A DNA stretch of 11,902 nt from Thoreauomyces humboldtii (lineage: Eukaryota > Chytridiomycota > Chytridiomycetes > Spizellomycetales > Powellomycetaceae). Numbering within the stretch: position 1 is the stretch's first letter; every line of letters starts with the position of its first letter. This document shows positions 9,401-11,902 of this stretch, piece after piece. A program made the position numbers and the translations under genes. The stretch spans positions 1-11,902 of the forward strand of contig JADGJA010000716.1 in NCBI GenBank assembly GCA_027596035.1. The letters are read 5' to 3'. The notes beneath the pieces are model-generated. The model had not been told where the DNA came from. It saw only the letters and a list, made by a program, of their open reading frames with translations, and ran no database searches.

Positions 9401-10113
9401 CTGCTCTCTTTAGCACGCGCTGGCAAGGACCTTATCTCATCGCTCGTCGCTGGGCTTCTCACGATCGGCGAGCGGTTCGGTGGAGCCCTCGACGGAGCTG
9501 CGCGTGATTTCGGAACAGCCTATGATTCCCTTCTCACGCCGTCCGACTTCGTGAGCAGCAAACGAAAGGCAAACCAGCTCATCCTCGGCATCGGTCACAA
9601 GATCAAGTCCCGCACCAACCCGGACTTGCGTGTTGAGGTGAGCTTCAGAGAATGTAAGCGAGAACCTAATCTCCTACTTAACCTTTTCCGTTTCAGATCG
9701 TCAAGCAGTACGTTCTCAAGCACTTCCCCAACACGGAGGTGTTCCGATATGCGTTGGCGGTCGAGACCATCACCACGGCCAAGAAGGACAACCTGATCCT
9801 CAACGTCGACGGAGCGGTCGGCATCGCGTTCGTGGACCTCCTCCGAGGCTGCGGGGCCTTCTCCCGCGAGGAGGCGGAAGAGTACATCGAGATCGGGACC
9901 CTGAACGGCCTGTTCGTCCTGGGTCGGTCCATCGGGTTCATTGGTCACTACCTCGACCAGAAGAGGCTCAAGCAGGGACTATACCGTCACCCTGCGGATG
10001 ACATCTCGTACATGTCCCCCATGTATGCGGGACTCTCGGGATCGCTGGGTGGAGGAGCGGGAGAGAGGACGCTGGCGGAAGGGAAGGATGTCCTCGCTCG
10101 TGGAAGCGGATGA
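6411..10113 (+). CDS. ACL1: ATP-citrate lyase (single fused polypeptide)
   Basis: ATP-citrate lyase converts cytosolic citrate, CoA and ATP to acetyl-CoA, oxaloacetate, ADP and phosphate, feeding fatty acid and sterol synthesis and protein acetylation. Exons 6411-9351, 9414-9637 and 9697-10113 (introns 62 and 59 nt) join to 1193 codons, against 1101 in the human enzyme. Order: ATP-grasp/citryl-CoA synthetase beta-like part ([11 protein letters not shown] 103-113, [14 protein letters not shown] 181-194, [11 protein letters not shown] 244-254); citrate-binding part ([16 protein letters not shown] 345-360, [11 protein letters not shown] 372-382); Ala/Ser linker about 501-560; CoA-ligase alpha-like part with [10 protein letters not shown] 704-713 and the phosphohistidine loop VQFGHAGS, His827; citrate-synthase-like lyase domain with [14 protein letters not shown] (His967) and LNVDG (Asp1093). 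All key residues are present. Extra segments compared with human lie at about 36-60, about 300-316, the linker and a 25-residue Gly-rich tail. Start: first ATG, giving MSAK as in human. Strong C/G third-position bias suggests high expression. Confidence 0.98.
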
Positions 10114-10551
10114 TTGGGTGTTTGTTCCTTTTCGTGTCAGACACTTGCTACTGTATAATTGTACCTATCCTTTGTCAATGCACTCGTTTCTATCGAACCC
10201 ATTTCAGTAGCTGGCTGCACAGCTTTCTGTAATCTACGCTGTTGATACGAGAGTCAGAGGATTGGGTAATCTTGGGGCTATAGCAATTCGTGGTCCACCC
10301 AACCTCCTTGCTCGGCGACCGGGCTAAATGCTTGGCCCACCGCGCCACAGGATGCATAGGCGGCATTCGTAGAACGCTCCTGAATGACTTGGTCGGCATG
10401 AGCGTTGGTGAAAGCGATGTCCCTCTCGGTGCGAAAAAGTGAAAAAAAAGAACGGAGTCTGGCAATCGTTCGGAACTTTCTGCTTCTCCTGAGATTGCTC
10501 CCTGATCGCGGGAAAAAGGTGTCCGTACTCAGGCAGCAATGGCAGCAGCTG
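10114..10551. other. Spacer downstream of ATP-citrate lyase
   Basis: This 438-base stretch holds the ATP-citrate lyase 3'UTR. An A/T-rich TGTATAATTGTACC near 10151-10164 is a possible 3'-end signal. On the minus strand the 10336-10347 segment reads TGGCGCGGTGGG, vaguely like a pol III A box, next to a GGGC/GCCC stem (10321-10338), but no B box or cloverleaf follows. The minus-strand frame of the neighbouring ORF remains open to 10324 after its stop, with a phenylalanine run that looks like a non-coding pyrimidine tract. Nothing else is supported. Confidence 0.5.
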
Positions 10552-11178
10552 TTAACCTGAGTCGTCTAATGGCTCGTAGCTGAGAGACCTGTGCGTAAAC
10601 ATGGTCTCCAAATTGAGCGAACAGTGGATGACATCGTAACACTGCCGTGACGGCCCTACCTCTTTCGAAGCTTCGAAGTACTGCTTCAACAGTTTAGATA
10701 ACATGCCGTCGATAGCGCTCGCCAAACAATCGGTTCTGAATGCCTCAGTATCTGGGAACAAGGCGTGGAATATGCTGTCCACTCGGCTATGTTCATCCAA
10801 AGCAAAGTCACCGCGCTCTCAGGCTTCATCGACGGGTTTCATGTGTGCGACGGCGTCACGGAGGGCGCGAGATGTGAGCAAGAGATCCGCTTCCAAAACT
10901 GCCAGTTCGGTTCGAATGGTAGTTGTGGCAGTGATGAAATCTGCCGACCAGGGATCGTTCGAGGCTGCTTCCGAGGACAATAGGTACTCCAGTTCGAAAC
11001 TGTACCGTGCGATGAGGACCTCCAGCTCGACGAGCTTGCTTGGAAGCAAGGCCCTACGATCCGCACCGGGCTGCTTGGGGTACCTCGCGTAATACCGGGT
11101 GTCCACCGAATCCGAATCCGATTAGGCCTCGGCAGTCAAAGGCAGTAGGGAAGACGGTTCACTGGAAACGGCAGGCAT
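10552..11178 (-). pseudogene. Unrecognised ORF with two in-frame stops, probable pseudogene
   Basis: Reading the minus strand from the ATG at 11178-11176, one frame runs 209 codons to a TAA at 10554-10552. It is broken only by TAA at 11124-11122 (after 18 codons, ending LTAEA) and TGA at 10821-10819 (after KPVDEA). The frame does not shift across either stop. Protein-like text continues on both sides: SDSDSVDTRYYARYPKQPG, LVELEVLIARYSFELEYLL, TTIRTELAVLEADLLL, then DEHSRVDSIFHALFPD and GMLSKLLKQYFEAS. The composition suggests a soluble, helical, Leu-rich protein without signal peptide or membrane span. I do not recognise the family. Each stop is one C-to-T change from a sense codon (CAA, CGA), which fits decay of a former gene. 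I found no intron that removes a stop in frame. It could also be a chance open frame. Confidence 0.4.
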
Positions 11179-11638
11179 TGCATGGTCGAAAGGGATAACA
11201 GTGGACTACGAAGCGCTGGGTTCGCCTTGACTCCAAACAATGATAAGAACGGAAACGGTCGCGCAGAGAATAATATCGGTGCTGCGCTGTTGAAGAGTGG
11301 TACCCTGCATGTGGTCATGTAATATGTGTACGCCTTGCGCCTCTGCTGTAAGGAGACGAAACTATGAGCCCCGCTTACATGTATGCAGCTGGCGCCGGTT
11401 ACTGCGCTGCGCGACCTCTCAAAGGAGTCAAAGAGTCTCAACTGGGCTCTCAACCTTGGTTCAATTTTCCGGGCTTGCCCAGGGTGCTCCCGGGTCCCTG
11501 CCGGAAGTCCCGGGATTGACCGCCAACCTTGTGCCCAGTCCAGCGCCCCAGTGCCTGGCTTCGAAAACTGCACGGGTCAAACGGAGCTATTGGTCATGAT
11601 TGTATGTTACCTGCGGGGTAAACACATGTCAGTATGGG

Positions 11639-11699
11639 TGGGAGTCCCCCGAGTCCCCTCACGCGTTTGGCTGGGAGTCCCCCCCCCCAAGTCCCCCAG
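11639..11699. repeat. C-rich imperfect tandem duplication
   Basis: The motif TGGGAGTCCCCC followed by AGTCCCC appears twice, starting at 11639 and 11672. The second copy carries a run of ten C (11679-11688). Each copy can pair GGGA with TCCC. Confidence 0.7.
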
Positions 11700-11768
11700 C
11701 GCAGGAATACCAGATTTTTGGGACTGTGGAAACCCCTCGTACTCACTTTTCAGTATATTTTCGATGCA

Positions 11769-11796
11769 CGGGCCGTTTGACCCGGGCCGTTTGACC
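11769..11796. repeat. 14-bp tandem duplication
   Basis: CGGGCCGTTTGACC occurs twice head to tail with no mismatch. Confidence 0.95.
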
Positions 11797-11806
11797 TGTC
11801 CAGCCA

Positions 11807-11830
11807 CATGAACGAGGCATGAACGAGGCA
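11807..11830. repeat. 11-bp tandem duplication
   Basis: CATGAACGAGG occurs twice head to tail, followed by CA of a third unit. It starts ten bases after the 14-bp duplication. Confidence 0.95.
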
Positions 11831-11884
11831 CTTCAGAAATCTATTAAAAGTCGCGAGGCAAAAAGTAACTCTAACAAAGAAAGC

Positions 11885-11899
11885 GGGGGGGGGGGGGGG
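11885..11899. repeat. Poly-G run at window end
   Basis: A run of about fifteen G closes the window except for a final few bases. Such runs often stop assembly, so this may be a contig end; no telomeric repeat is visible. Confidence 0.8.
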
Positions 11900-11902
11900 C
11901 CG

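Larger units (their letters stand above)
11179..11902. other. Non-coding right end with short repeats and homopolymers
   Basis: No gene could be supported in these 724 bases; the ORFs present are short and low in complexity. It holds two copies of TCCCGGG in direct order (11488-11494 and 11508-11514), a C-rich imperfect duplication, two short tandem duplications and a terminal poly-G run. It may include the promoter of the broken minus-strand ORF. Confidence 0.5.

Noticed and set aside
10270..10350. tRNA-derived element on the minus strand (TGGCGCGGTGGG and a GGGC/GCCC stem)
   Set aside because: The A-box-like match is imperfect, no B box follows at the right spacing and no cloverleaf folds by eye.
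10819..10821. TGA read as selenocysteine
   Set aside because: Selenoprotein machinery is absent from most fungi, no SECIS-like hairpin was seen, and a second stop (TAA) interrupts the same frame.
11885..11902. Telomere at the right end
   Set aside because: The G run is a homopolymer without TTAGGG-type units.

Overview
The window is nuclear DNA of a filamentous or dimorphic fungus, most likely a basidiomycete. Genes are broken by many short spliceosomal introns (about 49-137 nt, GT...AG, branch sites like CTGAC/CTGAT). ATP-citrate lyase is encoded as one fused polypeptide, as in animals and basidiomycetes; most filamentous ascomycetes split it into two genes. A smut-like (Ustilaginomycotina) origin is possible but cannot be shown from this sequence alone. 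There is no bacterial operon, CRISPR array, phage or convincing transposon.

Layout: (1) bases 1-1735, minus strand: ARP3, the Arp2/3-complex actin-related protein, seven exons in the window, intact, with its last dozen or so codons beyond the left edge. (2) 1736-2459: a shared divergent promoter region. (3) 2460-5752, plus strand: VPS18, the HOPS/CORVET vacuolar tethering subunit, spread over about 15 exons. Its splice sites are well kept, but four places break or shorten the reading frame. Two of these correspond to losses of roughly 100-150 residues each, one of which removes the first half of the C-terminal RING finger. (4) 5753-6410: VPS18 3' region and ACL promoter, with opposed GT and CA microsatellites, a pyrimidine tract and a probable 5'UTR intron. 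(5) 6411-10113, plus strand: ATP-citrate lyase, three exons, 1193 codons, complete and strongly biased to C/G third positions. (6) 10114-10551: downstream spacer. (7) 10552-11178, minus strand: one continuous frame of about 209 codons, unrecognised, interrupted by two in-frame stops; a probable pseudogene. (8) 11179-11902: non-coding, with short tandem duplications, a C-rich block and a terminal poly-G run that may mark a contig end.

The genes are housekeeping functions (actin nucleation, vacuolar membrane fusion, cytosolic acetyl-CoA supply) and do not form a dedicated pathway. The points most worth a second look are the state of VPS18 (real gene decay, lineage-specific shortening, ultra-short introns or assembly error) and the in-frame-stop ORF at the right. 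I did not find a convincing new biological system.
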